A stretch of 64,000 nt of DNA, taken from contig NZ_LN868937.1 in the NCBI RefSeq assembly GCF_001244735.1, forward strand, positions 1,272,945-1,336,944, given 5' to 3'. Under the pieces are notes generated by a model. The model did not search any database. It worked only from the letters and a program-made list of their open reading frames with translations, and was not told the origin of the DNA. The DNA comes from Bacillus andreraoultii (GTDB taxonomy: Bacteria; Bacillota; Bacilli; Bacillales; Caldibacillaceae). Positions 20,189 through 30,351 of the stretch are shown here, one piece after another. The position numbers were made by a program, and so were the translations under genes. Position 1 is the first letter of the stretch. The number at the start of each line of letters is the position of its first letter.

Positions 20189-20365
20189 ATGCATTCTAGT
20201 GACAAAAATGAACATGCAAATTTATCAAGTAAACAAGTATTTGGTGTCGACTTCCATGATTTTATCGTTAAACAGGAAGATTCATCGTCATTCGAATTAG
20301 CTTCAGAATATGGACTTTCGTTAGGTGAAGTAAGAAAACTGAAAAAACAACTTTTTCGCTCATAA
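20189..20365 (+). CDS. Small protein with HTH-like C-terminus (possibly YrzK-like)
   Basis: A 58-aa reading frame from ATG 20189 with a textbook TAGGAGG 7 bases upstream. The N-terminal half is polar (MHSSDKNEHANLSSK). The C-terminal half FELASEYGLSLGEVRKLKKQL looks like a helix-turn-helix of the sigma region 4 type. It sits between dtd and the hisS leader, where B. subtilis has the small gene yrzK, so orthology is possible but was not established. The strong ribosome binding site supports expression. Function is unknown. Confidence 0.7.
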   Translation: MHSSDKNEHANLSSKQVFGVDFHDFIVKQEDSSSFELASEYGLSLGEVRKLKKQLFRS

Positions 20366-20370
20366 GCTAC

Positions 20371-20399
20371 TTGACAATTGAAGTTGCTTCCCTTAACAT
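20371..20399 (+). promoter_or_regulatory. Sigma-A promoter of the hisS-aspS T-box operon
   Basis: TTGACA (20371-20376), 17-bp spacer, TAACAT (20394-20399). Transcription would start near 20406, just before the T-box leader. Confidence 0.8.
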
Positions 20400-20424
20400 T
20401 AATAAACAATAAGAATATATTTTA

Positions 20425-20700
20425 AGCTGATGACGGAGAAAAGTAATTTCACCCCAAATGGAAAAGAGAGGGGATGGCATGGCTGAAACCATTCCTCCAT
20501 GATGATGAAATGAAAGACACTCCTGAAGTTATCTCTGAACAATCATTCATTTGATTCAGTAAGAGTTTTACGTATTCAGGCGTTAACTGACGAAAGTGGA
20601 AGATTGGAAATACTCTCTCTTCAATTAGGGTGGCACCGCGAGATCAGCTCTCGTCCCTTGGTTTTTTACAAGGAACGAGGGCTTTTTGTTTTGCTTTTAT
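20425..20700 (+). promoter_or_regulatory. T-box leader controlling hisS-aspS
   Basis: Contains the conserved T-box AGGGTGGCACCGCG (20627-20640), followed by a terminator stem CTCTCGTCCCTTG / CAAGGAACGAGGG and CTTTTTG (about 20648-20692). In stem I an AGTA element (about 20451) faces GAAAGACAC: the pattern GAA-A-GAC-A puts the Asp codon GAC (20516-20518) in the specifier position, and it overlaps the His codon CAC (20518-20520). T-boxes of this operon are known to combine Asp and His signals through overlapping codons, which suits an operon coding for both synthetases. Assignment of GAC as the main specifier is inferred from the pattern. Confidence 0.93.
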
Positions 20701-20766
20701 ATTTACAATCCTAGAATAAGCACTACATACAATATTTATTTATACATATTTAAAGGAGGTAAAACA

Positions 20767-22038
20767 TTGAAAGTTCAAATACCTAGAGGAACTCAAGATA
20801 TCCTCCCCGAACAAGCAAAAGTTTGGCAATGGATAGAAGAAAAAATGAGAGAAGTTACAAAGCAATACCATTACAAAGAAATCCGTACACCCATCTTTGA
20901 ACATACCGACATTTTTGCAAGAGGTGTAGGAGATACAACAGATATTGTCCAAAAGGAAATGTATTCATTTCAAGATCGAGGTGGTCGAGATTTAACGCTA
21001 AGACCAGAGGGAACAGCTGCTGTTGTAAGATCTTTTGTAGAAAATAAAATGTATGGCGATCCAAACCAACCTGTAAAACTTTATTATGTCGGACCTATGT
21101 TTCGCTATGAACGACCTCAATCAGGAAGATATCGTCAATTTGTGCAATTTGGCGTAGAAGCATTAGGAAGCCAAGATCCAGCCATTGATGCGGAAGTGAT
21201 TGGTCTTGCCATGGACATATATAAACAAGTTGGTCTTAAAAACTTAAACCTAGTTATTAATAGTTTAGGTGATAAGGAAAGTCGCGCGAATCATCGCGAA
21301 GCATTAATTCAACATTTTCAACCACGTATCGATGAGTTTTGTAAAGATTGTCAAAACCGACTTGAAAAAAATCCATTAAGAATTCTTGATTGTAAAGTAG
21401 ATCGTGATCATGAACTAATGAAAACAGCACCGTCAATTCTTGATTATTTAAATGATGAGTCAAAAGTTTATTTTGAGAAGGTTTGTCAATATTTAACAGA
21501 TTTAGGGATTGAATATACCATTGATCCAAAGTTAGTACGTGGTTTAGATTATTATAATGCAACGACATTTGAAATTATGAGTTCAGCAGCAGGATTTGGA
21601 GCGATTACAACTTTATGTGGTGGTGGTCGTTACAACGGTTTAGTTGAAGAATTTGGTGGACCAGAAACACCGGGAATTGGTTTTGCATTAAGTATCGAAC
21701 GATTAATTGCTGCACTGGAAGCAGAAAACGTTCAATTAAATCTTCCTCATGAAATTGACTTTTACCTTATTGCACTTGGAGACCGTGCGAAAGATTATTC
21801 GGTTAAATTATTAAATGATTTACGTCATAATGGTTTTTCAGCGGATCGAGATTATACGAATCGAAAAATGAAAGCTCAGTTAAAATCAGCTGATCGACTT
21901 TCTGCTAAATATGTACTCATCTTAGGTGAAGATGAATTAGACCAAGGGATCATTCAAATGAAAAACATGCAAACAAGTGAGCAAAAAGAAATTCATTTAC
22001 AGTCTTTTATTGAAGAAATTAAGCAACTTGTAATTTAA
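20767..22038 (+). CDS. hisS: Histidyl-tRNA synthetase
   Basis: Class II synthetase charging tRNA(His). The 423-aa protein begins at TTG 20767, 7 bases after AAAGGAGG, giving (M)[15 protein letters not shown]; the longer open frame reaches back into the T-box and is not real. Motifs: class II motif 2 [18 protein letters not shown] (about residue 112), histidine-[10 protein letters not shown] (about 258), motif 3 [11 protein letters not shown] and the C-terminal anticodon-binding domain. Its stop overlaps the region of the aspS ribosome binding site (14 bases to the aspS start). Confidence 0.97.
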   Translation: MKVQIPRGTQDILPEQAKVWQWIEEKMREVTKQYHYKEIRTPIFEHTDIFARGVGDTTDIVQKEMYSFQDRGGRDLTLRPEGTAAVVRSFVENKMYGDPNQPVKLYYVGPMFRYERPQSGRYRQFVQFGVEALGSQDPAIDAEVIGLAMDIYKQVGLKNLNLVINSLGDKESRANHREALIQHFQPRIDEFCKDCQNRLEKNPLRILDCKVDRDHELMKTAPSILDYLNDESKVYFEKVCQYLTDLGIEYTIDPKLVRGLDYYNATTFEIMSSAAGFGAITTLCGGGRYNGLVEEFGGPETPGIGFALSIERLIAALEAENVQLNLPHEIDFYLIALGDRAKDYSVKLLNDLRHNGFSADRDYTNRKMKAQLKSADRLSAKYVLILGEDELDQGIIQMKNMQTSEQKEIHLQSFIEEIKQLVI

Positions 22039-22052
22039 TGGAGGATGGAAAA

Positions 22053-23837
22053 ATGTCGATGTTTGGAAGAACCTATTATTGTGGTGAAATTTCCGAAAAG
22101 AATATCGGGGAAACTGTTGTATTAAAAGGATGGGTACAAAAGAGAAGAGACTTAGGTGGCTTAATCTTTATTGATTTAAGGGACCGGACGGGTATCGTTC
22201 AAGTTGTTTTTAATCCTGATGTATCGAAAGAAGCCCTTGCCATTGCTGAAAGTATTCGTAGTGAATATGTTGTTGATATAAAAGGGGAAGTAGTTGCTCG
22301 AGAAAAAGGAACAGAAAACGCAAAATTAAAAACTGGGAAAATTGAAATTAAATGTGAGGAAGTAACGGTTATAAACGAATCAAAAACCCCTCCATTTATG
22401 ATTGAAAATGATGCTGAAGTTTCAGAAGAGTTACGTTTGAAATATCGCTATTTAGATTTGCGCCGACCAATGATGTTCGAAACATTAAAGCTTCGTCATA
22501 AAACGGTTAAATCCATTCGTGACTTTTTAGATGAAGAAGCATTTCTTGAAGTAGAAACACCAATTTTAACGAAGAGTACACCAGAGGGAGCACGGGATTA
22601 TCTTGTACCGAGCCGAGTATATCCAGGTCATTTTTATGCTTTACCTCAAAGTCCACAAATTTTTAAACAATTACTAATGGTAAGTGGATTTGATCGGTAT
22701 TTCCAAGTGGCACGTTGTTTCCGTGACGAAGATTTACGTGCGGATAGACAGCCAGAGTTTACTCAAATCGATATGGAAATGAGTTTTCTAAGTCAAGAGG
22801 ATATCATTCGTCTTGTTGAACGGATGATGAAAAAGGTAATGAAAGACGTGAAAGGAATGGATATAACTATACCATTTCCACGACTAACTTATTATGAAGC
22901 GATGGATCGATTTGGCTCAGATAAACCAGATACTCGATTTGGACTTGAACTAATCGATGCTTCGGAAACTGTAAAAGAAAGTAATTTTAAAGTTTTTTCA
23001 GATACAGTCGCAAATGGTGGACAAGTAAAGGGTATTAATGTAAAAGGTTCAGCTGAAAAATATTCTCGTAAAGACATTGATGCGTTAACAGACTTTGTGA
23101 AGCGTTATGGTGCAAAAGGTCTCGCATGGGTGAAGGTGACTGAGGATGGATTTAACGGTCCGATTGCTAAGTTTTTCAATGAAGCCGATCAAACACAATT
23201 AAAATCAATTTTTGCTGCAGAAGCTGGGGATTTGTTAGTGTTTGTAGCAGACAAAAAATCAGTTGTTGCAGATAGTCTTGGTGCACTACGTCTTAAGTTT
23301 GGTAAAGATTTACAACTGATTGATGAATCTAAATTCAACTTCCTATGGGTTACGGATTGGCCACTATTAGAATATGATGAAGAAGATGGCCGCTATTATG
23401 CTGCACATCATCCGTTCACAATGCCATTTAGGGAAGATATTGAACTGTTAGAAACAGACCCTGGAAAAGTTCGTGCCCAAGCATACGATATTGTTTTAAA
23501 TGGTTATGAACTAGGCGGTGGTTCATTACGTATTTTTGAAAGAGATATTCAAGAGAAAATGTTCCGAGCACTTGGTTTCACAGATGAACAAGCACGTAGT
23601 CAATTCGGTTTCCTTATGGATGCTTTTGAATATGGTACACCACCACATGGCGGAATTGCGTTAGGCTTAGACCGTTTTGTCATGTTGCTTGCTGACAGAA
23701 CAAATCTTCGTGATACAATTGCATTTCCAAAAACGGCAAGTGCAAGTGATTTGTTAACAAATGCCCCTGGAGAAGTTAGTGAGGCCCAATTGGATGAGCT
23801 TAAGCTTACTGTAAATAATATGTCAGAGAGGGTGTAA
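22053..23837 (+). CDS. aspS: Aspartyl-tRNA synthetase
   Basis: Class IIb synthetase for tRNA(Asp). From ATG 22053 ([19 protein letters not shown] 8 bases upstream) it has 594 residues, the bacterial size. It has an N-terminal OB anticodon-binding domain ([20 protein letters not shown]), class II motif 2 ([20 protein letters not shown]), the bacterial GAD insertion and motif 3 ([13 protein letters not shown]). Co-transcribed with hisS under the T-box leader. In its absence of a dedicated terminator, the 6S RNA promoter begins 18 bases after the stop. Confidence 0.97.
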   Translation: MSMFGRTYYCGEISEKNIGETVVLKGWVQKRRDLGGLIFIDLRDRTGIVQVVFNPDVSKEALAIAESIRSEYVVDIKGEVVAREKGTENAKLKTGKIEIKCEEVTVINESKTPPFMIENDAEVSEELRLKYRYLDLRRPMMFETLKLRHKTVKSIRDFLDEEAFLEVETPILTKSTPEGARDYLVPSRVYPGHFYALPQSPQIFKQLLMVSGFDRYFQVARCFRDEDLRADRQPEFTQIDMEMSFLSQEDIIRLVERMMKKVMKDVKGMDITIPFPRLTYYEAMDRFGSDKPDTRFGLELIDASETVKESNFKVFSDTVANGGQVKGINVKGSAEKYSRKDIDALTDFVKRYGAKGLAWVKVTEDGFNGPIAKFFNEADQTQLKSIFAAEAGDLLVFVADKKSVVADSLGALRLKFGKDLQLIDESKFNFLWVTDWPLLEYDEEDGRYYAAHHPFTMPFREDIELLETDPGKVRAQAYDIVLNGYELGGGSLRIFERDIQEKMFRALGFTDEQARSQFGFLMDAFEYGTPPHGGIALGLDRFVMLLADRTNLRDTIAFPKTASASDLLTNAPGEVSEAQLDELKLTVNNMSERV

Positions 23838-23854
23838 TTACCTACTCCGATTAC

Positions 23855-23884
23855 TTGAAAAACACGCTTTATTTATGGTATTAT
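23855..23884 (+). promoter_or_regulatory. Promoter of the 6S RNA gene
   Basis: TTGAAA (23855-23860), 18-bp spacer, TATTAT (23879-23884), giving a start near 23891-23895, where the 6S RNA sequence begins. Confidence 0.82.
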
Positions 23885-23892
23885 ACAGACAA

Positions 23893-24090
23893 ATAAAGAG
23901 AGTCCTGATGTGACCGAGAGTTTGCTAAATGTTTTGACCGAACACTTTTGCCTTAGGGAGTTTGTTGTTTCTAAGTGGAACAAATGCCTCGTAATGTGGA
24001 CTTGTAAAACTTAGAACAGAACACCCACCTGCCGAGAGCGGGTTCAAAACGGCGATTCAAACAACGGCACGATTGGGACGTCTCTTTTTC
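23893..24090 (+). ncRNA. bsrA: 6S RNA (6S-1, BsrA-like)
   Basis: 6S RNA mimics an open promoter and sequesters sigma-A RNA polymerase. It lies between aspS and tcdA, exactly where B. subtilis has bsrA. The 5' end AGAGAGTCCTGATGTGACCG pairs with the 3' end GGGACGTCTCT to form the closing stem. Conserved blocks include TGCCGAGAGCGGGTTC, AAAACGGCGATTCAAAC and CGGCACGATTGGGAC. The length of about 195 nt is typical. It ends in CTCTTTTTCTTT, which with the closing stem forms the terminator. The exact ends are estimates. Confidence 0.92.
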
Positions 24091-24214
24091 TTTGCCCGTA
24101 TACTTGGTTCTGACTTATATACCTTTTGAAACTCAAAGGGTATTTCTTTTGTCTAATTTCTATAAAAATAGGTTTCTAGCATTTGAGTTTACTCTAACTA
24201 AAGGATGTGGAGAT

Positions 24215-24988
24215 ATGTTACATCAATTTTCACGAAATGAATTGGCTATTGGTAAAGAAGGATTAAAGAAACTAAAAGATACAACTGTTCTTGTCCTCGG
24301 TATTGGAGGAGTTGGATCCTTTGCTGCAGAGGCTCTAGCAAGAAGTGGGGTAGGAAGGTTAGTACTAATCGATAAAGATGATGTTGATATTACCAATGTA
24401 AACCGACAAGTTATTGCTCTTCTTTCTACAGTTGGTCAGCCAAAAGTTGATTTAATGAAGGAACGAATTGCCGATATTAATCCAGAATGTGAAGTCATTG
24501 CACTAAAAATGTTTTATACAGAAGAAACATATGAAGAAATATTCAATTATGGGATTGATTTTGTTGTAGATGCATCAGATACAATTATATACAAAATTCA
24601 TATTATGAAAGAATGTTTAAAACGGAATATTCCTATCATCTCGAGTATGGGTGCAGCAAATAAAATGGATCCAACTCGTTTTCAAATTGCTGATATTTCC
24701 AAAACTCATACTGATCCAATTGCTCGTGTAATTCGCCAACATTTGAAAAAGGCAGGAATTAAAAAAGGGATTCCGGTTGTATTTTCTGATGAAAGTCCGA
24801 TTGTTATTCGTGAAGACGTACGTCAATACGTTGGAAACGAAAATTCTGAAATACGGAAAGCAAAAATGCCCCCATCTTCCAATGCGTTTGTCCCATCTGT
24901 GGCTGGATTGATTATGGCTTCTTATGTAATAAGAGAATTATTATCGGACGTACACATTTATCGTGTCATCGATGAGGCGCTCGTTTAA
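24215..24988 (+). CDS. tcdA: tRNA threonylcarbamoyladenosine dehydratase TcdA
   Basis: E1/MoeB/ThiF-like enzyme that dehydrates t6A37 to cyclic ct6A in ANN-decoding tRNAs using ATP. The 257-aa protein starts at ATG 24215 (MLHQFSRNELAIGKEGL); the open frame extends back to 24092 but that part lacks family similarity and overlaps the 6S RNA end. Motifs: nucleotide-binding GIGGVGSFAAEALARSG, DKDDVDITNVNRQ and DASDTIIYK. The order aspS - 6S RNA - tcdA (yrvM) matches B. subtilis. A strong terminator follows. Confidence 0.94.
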   Translation: MLHQFSRNELAIGKEGLKKLKDTTVLVLGIGGVGSFAAEALARSGVGRLVLIDKDDVDITNVNRQVIALLSTVGQPKVDLMKERIADINPECEVIALKMFYTEETYEEIFNYGIDFVVDASDTIIYKIHIMKECLKRNIPIISSMGAANKMDPTRFQIADISKTHTDPIARVIRQHLKKAGIKKGIPVVFSDESPIVIREDVRQYVGNENSEIRKAKMPPSSNAFVPSVAGLIMASYVIRELLSDVHIYRVIDEALV

Positions 24989-25016
24989 TTCATTCTTTGA
25001 GCATGAAGATTATCGT

Positions 25017-25057
25017 TAAAAAAACTAGTGAGAAGTTAGGCCTCACTAGTTTTTTAA
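25017..25057. terminator. Terminator after tcdA
   Basis: ACTAGTGAG (25024-25032) / CTCACTAGT (25042-25050), flanked by AAAAAA on the left and TTTTTT on the right, so it can stop transcription from both tcdA and the convergent rarA. Confidence 0.92.
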
Positions 25058-25161
25058 TGTATGGATACGCGAGCAAACTTTAAAATAAGTAATATCGTGA
25101 AGGTTACCTGGAACAATATTGAGGCGAGGTTGTCCATTCAATTTGCTGTTTCACTTTAAGA

Positions 25162-26436
25162 TTATTTCATTAATTCATTTATCTTCTCATAAACTTGAGA
25201 AAGAGCAATTTCATATTTACCTGTTTTTTTAGGTTCATAATATTTTTTTCCTTTTAACGTATTGGGTAAGTACTGCTGTTTTACCCAACCAGATTCAGAG
25301 TCATGCGGATACTTATAATCGATTCCGCGGCCAAGTTTCTTTGCACCTTGATAATGCGCATCTTTTAGATGATCTGGTACTTCTCCCCCAAGTCCTTTCT
25401 CAATATCATGAATCGCAGCATCAATTGCCATAATTGCAGAATTTGATTTAGGTGACAAGCAAAGGTCGATAACCGCGTTGGCTAACGGAATTCGTGCCTC
25501 AGGAAAGCCAATTTTTTCAGCTGTTGTAACTGCAGCGATTGTTCTGGCAGCTGCCTGTGGGTTAGCAAGACCGATATCTTCATAGGCAATAACGAGTAGT
25601 CTTCGTACGATACTTGGAAGATCTCCAGCGACAATTAATCGGCCTAAATAATGGAGCGCCGCATTAACGTCACTACCACGAATTGATTTCTGAAAACCGG
25701 ACAACACATCATAATGGGCATCACCATTACGATCATGGTTGAAACCTTTCTTTTGAACACACTCTTGAGCAATTTCTAATGTAATATAGATTTTCCCATC
25801 TTCATTTGCTTCGGTTGACAATACCGCTAACTCTAATCCATTTAAGGCGCTGCGAACATCTCCATTCGTAGCATTCGCTAAAAAATTTAGCGCATCGTCA
25901 GAAATTTTCACTGTATATTTACCTAAACCTCTTTCTTTATCATGAAGCGCTCGATTTAAAACTTGTCTAATATCTTCCGGCTGCAAAGGTTTTAACTCGA
26001 AAATTTGACAGCGACTCCGAATGGCAGGATTAATGACATGATACGGATTTCCGGTCGTAGCACCAATTAAAACAATCATCCCGTTTTCTAAATAAGGAAG
26101 TAGAAAATCTTGCTTTGCTTTATCTAAACGATGGACTTCATCAAGGAGTAAAATGACTTTTCCACTCATTTTTGCCTCTTCTACAACAATTTCCATATCT
26201 TTTTTGTTATTTGTTACAGCGTTTAGCATGCGAAATGCAAAGTCCGTACTTCCCGCGATAGCACTAGCGATTGAAGTTTTTCCAACGCCTGGAGGACCAT
26301 ACAATATCATTGATGATAATTGTTTTGCCTTCACCATCCGATGAATAATTTTTCCTTCTCCAACAAGATGTTCTTGTCCTGTGACTTCTTCAATTACTCT
26401 AGGTCGCATTCGGTATGCTAATGGTTGTGTACTCAT
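25162..26436 (-). CDS. rarA: Replication-associated recombination protein RarA (MgsA/WRNIP1 family AAA+ ATPase)
   Basis: Clamp-loader-like AAA+ ATPase acting at stalled forks. The 424-aa protein has Walker A YGPPGVGKTSIA (about residues 45-56), Walker B LLLDEVHRLD (about 96-105), sensor GATTGNPYHVINPAIRSRCQ, and the C-terminal tetramerisation domain (PQAAARTIAAV, GLGGEVPDHLKDAHY, YKYPHD). The ATG at 26434-26436 is preceded by AAGGGG at a rather long distance. It is one of few minus-strand genes here, as yrvN is adjacent to cymR and yrvM in B. subtilis. Confidence 0.96.
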   Translation of the reverse strand: MSTQPLAYRMRPRVIEEVTGQEHLVGEGKIIHRMVKAKQLSSMILYGPPGVGKTSIASAIAGSTDFAFRMLNAVTNNKKDMEIVVEEAKMSGKVILLLDEVHRLDKAKQDFLLPYLENGMIVLIGATTGNPYHVINPAIRSRCQIFELKPLQPEDIRQVLNRALHDKERGLGKYTVKISDDALNFLANATNGDVRSALNGLELAVLSTEANEDGKIYITLEIAQECVQKKGFNHDRNGDAHYDVLSGFQKSIRGSDVNAALHYLGRLIVAGDLPSIVRRLLVIAYEDIGLANPQAAARTIAAVTTAEKIGFPEARIPLANAVIDLCLSPKSNSAIMAIDAAIHDIEKGLGGEVPDHLKDAHYQGAKKLGRGIDYKYPHDSESGWVKQQYLPNTLKGKKYYEPKKTGKYEIALSQVYEKINELMK

Positions 26437-26525
26437 TTTATTTTATTGCCCCTTAAAATTGTTTATATAAGTCTCATCCTAAATCTATCATAAACAATTT
26501 CTTGTGGAAAGAATCAAATACCTTA

Positions 26526-26680
26526 AGCTACATTTTCAAATATCTACTTTCCTTGTGCGCTTAAGCGAAAAAGGAAGGCGTAAGCAGCTACATCAAAGCC
26601 GAAAAGCTCTCTTTCTTATCAAGCGAACTCTAGTCTATCGCTTTACCAAGGCTTGTACACCTTAAGTTTTTTATCGAACT
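26526..26680 (+). repeat. Dispersed intergenic repeat, copy C
   Basis: Divergent copy between rarA and the YczE-like gene. Its 3' two-thirds match well (GCAGCTACATCAAAGCCGAAAAG, read in two blocks; CTCTCTTTCTTATCAAGCGA; ACTCTAGTCTATCGCTT; CCAAGGCTTGTACAC; AAGTTTTTTATCGAAC). The 5' third is rearranged: TCTACTTTCCTTGTGCGC appears where others have TCTACTTTCCTATA then GCGCACAAG, so CTTGTGCGC is in the opposite sense. Confidence 0.75.
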
Positions 26681-26723
26681 AGCTGGATTATCCTTCTTAA
26701 GAATAAAGTGAAAGCAAACACTG

Positions 26724-26752
26724 TAGTTAACAATAGAAAAGTATGTTATAAT
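26724..26752 (+). promoter_or_regulatory. Promoter of the YczE-like gene and probably cymR
   Basis: TATAAT at 26747-26752 with an extended TG motif (TG at 26744-26745). The -35 is poor (GTTAAC region near 26725-26731), as often seen with extended -10 promoters. Confidence 0.65.
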
Positions 26753-26794
26753 AGCAAAATGGTTATTGCTATGCATAATAAAGGGGACAGAAAA

Positions 26795-27445
26795 ATGTCA
26801 AAACTTGAACGTACTGTACAATTCATTATTTATTTTTTCGGCATCATCGTTATGTCTTTTGGAATTGTACTTACGATTAAAGCTGATATTGGAGTTGCTC
26901 CGTGGGACGTTTTGCATATCGGCTTATATAAACAGTTTGGACTTACGATTGGAACTTGGAATATTATTGTTGGTATTTTTATATTAGCAATATCTAGCAT
27001 AATAATGAAAAAATGGCCACAATTTGGGGCTTATTTAAATATGATTTTTGTAGGTTTATTTATTGACGTGTTTATGATTATTCCTATTGAACCATCAGTC
27101 ATCGTATATAAGCTACTTATACTCATTAGTGGGATTTTTTTATTAGCTGTTGGAATGGGAATATATATTTCCGCTCAATTTGGAACGGGACCACGAGATA
27201 GCTTAATGATGGCACTTCATGTAAAAAAAGGATGGAAGGTTGCGAATGTTCGATTAATTATGGAAGTGTCCGTATTAATCGTTGGTTGGCTTTTAGGTGG
27301 GCCGGTTCATGTAGGGACGATTATTATTAGTTTATTCATTGGTCATATTTCAGGATTAACAATTCCTTATTTTTATAAAAAGACCGAGCTGCTAAGGGAA
27401 CTGATTCGTACAAGGCAGGAAAAAAATAATGAAATGGTTATGTAA
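26795..27445 (+). CDS. YczE/YyaS/YitT-type integral membrane protein
   Basis: A 216-aa membrane protein with about five hydrophobic segments. The family-like signatures are MSFGIVLTIKADIGVAPWDVLHIGL near the N-terminus and GIYISAQFGTGPRDSLMMAL with GGPVHVGTIIISLFIGHISG in the C-terminal half, as in YczE-like proteins. The start ATG 26795 follows AAGGGGA by 7 bases; the open frame reaches back to 26708 across the promoter. The transported or bound ligand is unknown. cymR starts 14 bases after its stop, so they are probably co-transcribed, a non-B. subtilis arrangement. Confidence 0.82.
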   Translation: MSKLERTVQFIIYFFGIIVMSFGIVLTIKADIGVAPWDVLHIGLYKQFGLTIGTWNIIVGIFILAISSIIMKKWPQFGAYLNMIFVGLFIDVFMIIPIEPSVIVYKLLILISGIFLLAVGMGIYISAQFGTGPRDSLMMALHVKKGWKVANVRLIMEVSVLIVGWLLGGPVHVGTIIISLFIGHISGLTIPYFYKKTELLRELIRTRQEKNNEMVM

Positions 27446-27459
27446 TAGGAGTGTATTAG

Positions 27460-27882
27460 ATGAAAATATCGACTAAAGGACGCTATGGATTAACAATTAT
27501 GATTGAATTAGCGAAAAAGTATGGGGAAGGGCCAATTGCATTAAAATCAATTGCTAAAGCGAATAACTTGTCTGAACATTACTTGGAACAAATTATTTCC
27601 CCCTTAAGGAATGCGAGCCTAGTGAAAAGTATTCGTGGAGCGTATGGAGGATATACTTTAGCAGATGACCCAGCAAAAATTACTGCAGGTGATGTGATTC
27701 GGGTTCTAGAAGGGCCAATTCAGCTAGTTGAGGGAATTGAGGATGAAGAACCTGCGAAAAGAGAATTATGGATGCGGATTAGTGATGCAATAAAAAATGT
27801 GTTAGACTATACAACTTTGGAGGATTTAGCAAGCCATTCCGAAGCAGATACAAATGATCAAGGATATATGTTTTATATTTAA
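27460..27882 (+). CDS. cymR: Rrf2-family cysteine metabolism repressor CymR
   Basis: Winged-helix repressor of cysteine biosynthesis genes; in B. subtilis it works in complex with cysteine synthase CysK. The 140-aa protein has the Rrf2 N-terminus MKISTKGRYGLTIMIELA, recognition region LSEHYLEQIISPLRNASLVKSIRGAYGGY and a C-terminal dimerisation helix. No cysteine occurs anywhere in it, so it cannot hold the Fe-S cluster of IscR-type members, as expected for CymR. It stands immediately before iscS-mnmA, as in B. subtilis. Confidence 0.94.
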   Translation: MKISTKGRYGLTIMIELAKKYGEGPIALKSIAKANNLSEHYLEQIISPLRNASLVKSIRGAYGGYTLADDPAKITAGDVIRVLEGPIQLVEGIEDEEPAKRELWMRISDAIKNVLDYTTLEDLASHSEADTNDQGYMFYI

Positions 27883-27921
27883 AAATAAATGATAAAAGGA
27901 ACAATAAAGTAGGTGGAAAAA

Positions 27922-30206
<2,285 letters not shown>

Positions 30207-30207
30207 A

Positions 30208-30252
30208 AGAGGGGATCAGCGATTATTTGCTGGTCCTCTATCCTTTTTAATC
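30208..30252 (+). terminator. Terminator after mnmA
   Basis: AGAGG-GGATCAGC (30208-30220) pairs with GCTGGTCCTCT (30229-30239) with one bulge, followed by ATCCTTTTTAAT. Confidence 0.85.
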
Positions 30253-30351
30253 CTTTTTCTATATAATGTATGTTGAAAGATTTACATCATACGAAAGAGC
30301 ACTTGATTTAATGTATTACTTCGTTTTAAATTTGTTAAAAAGGGGGTTCAG

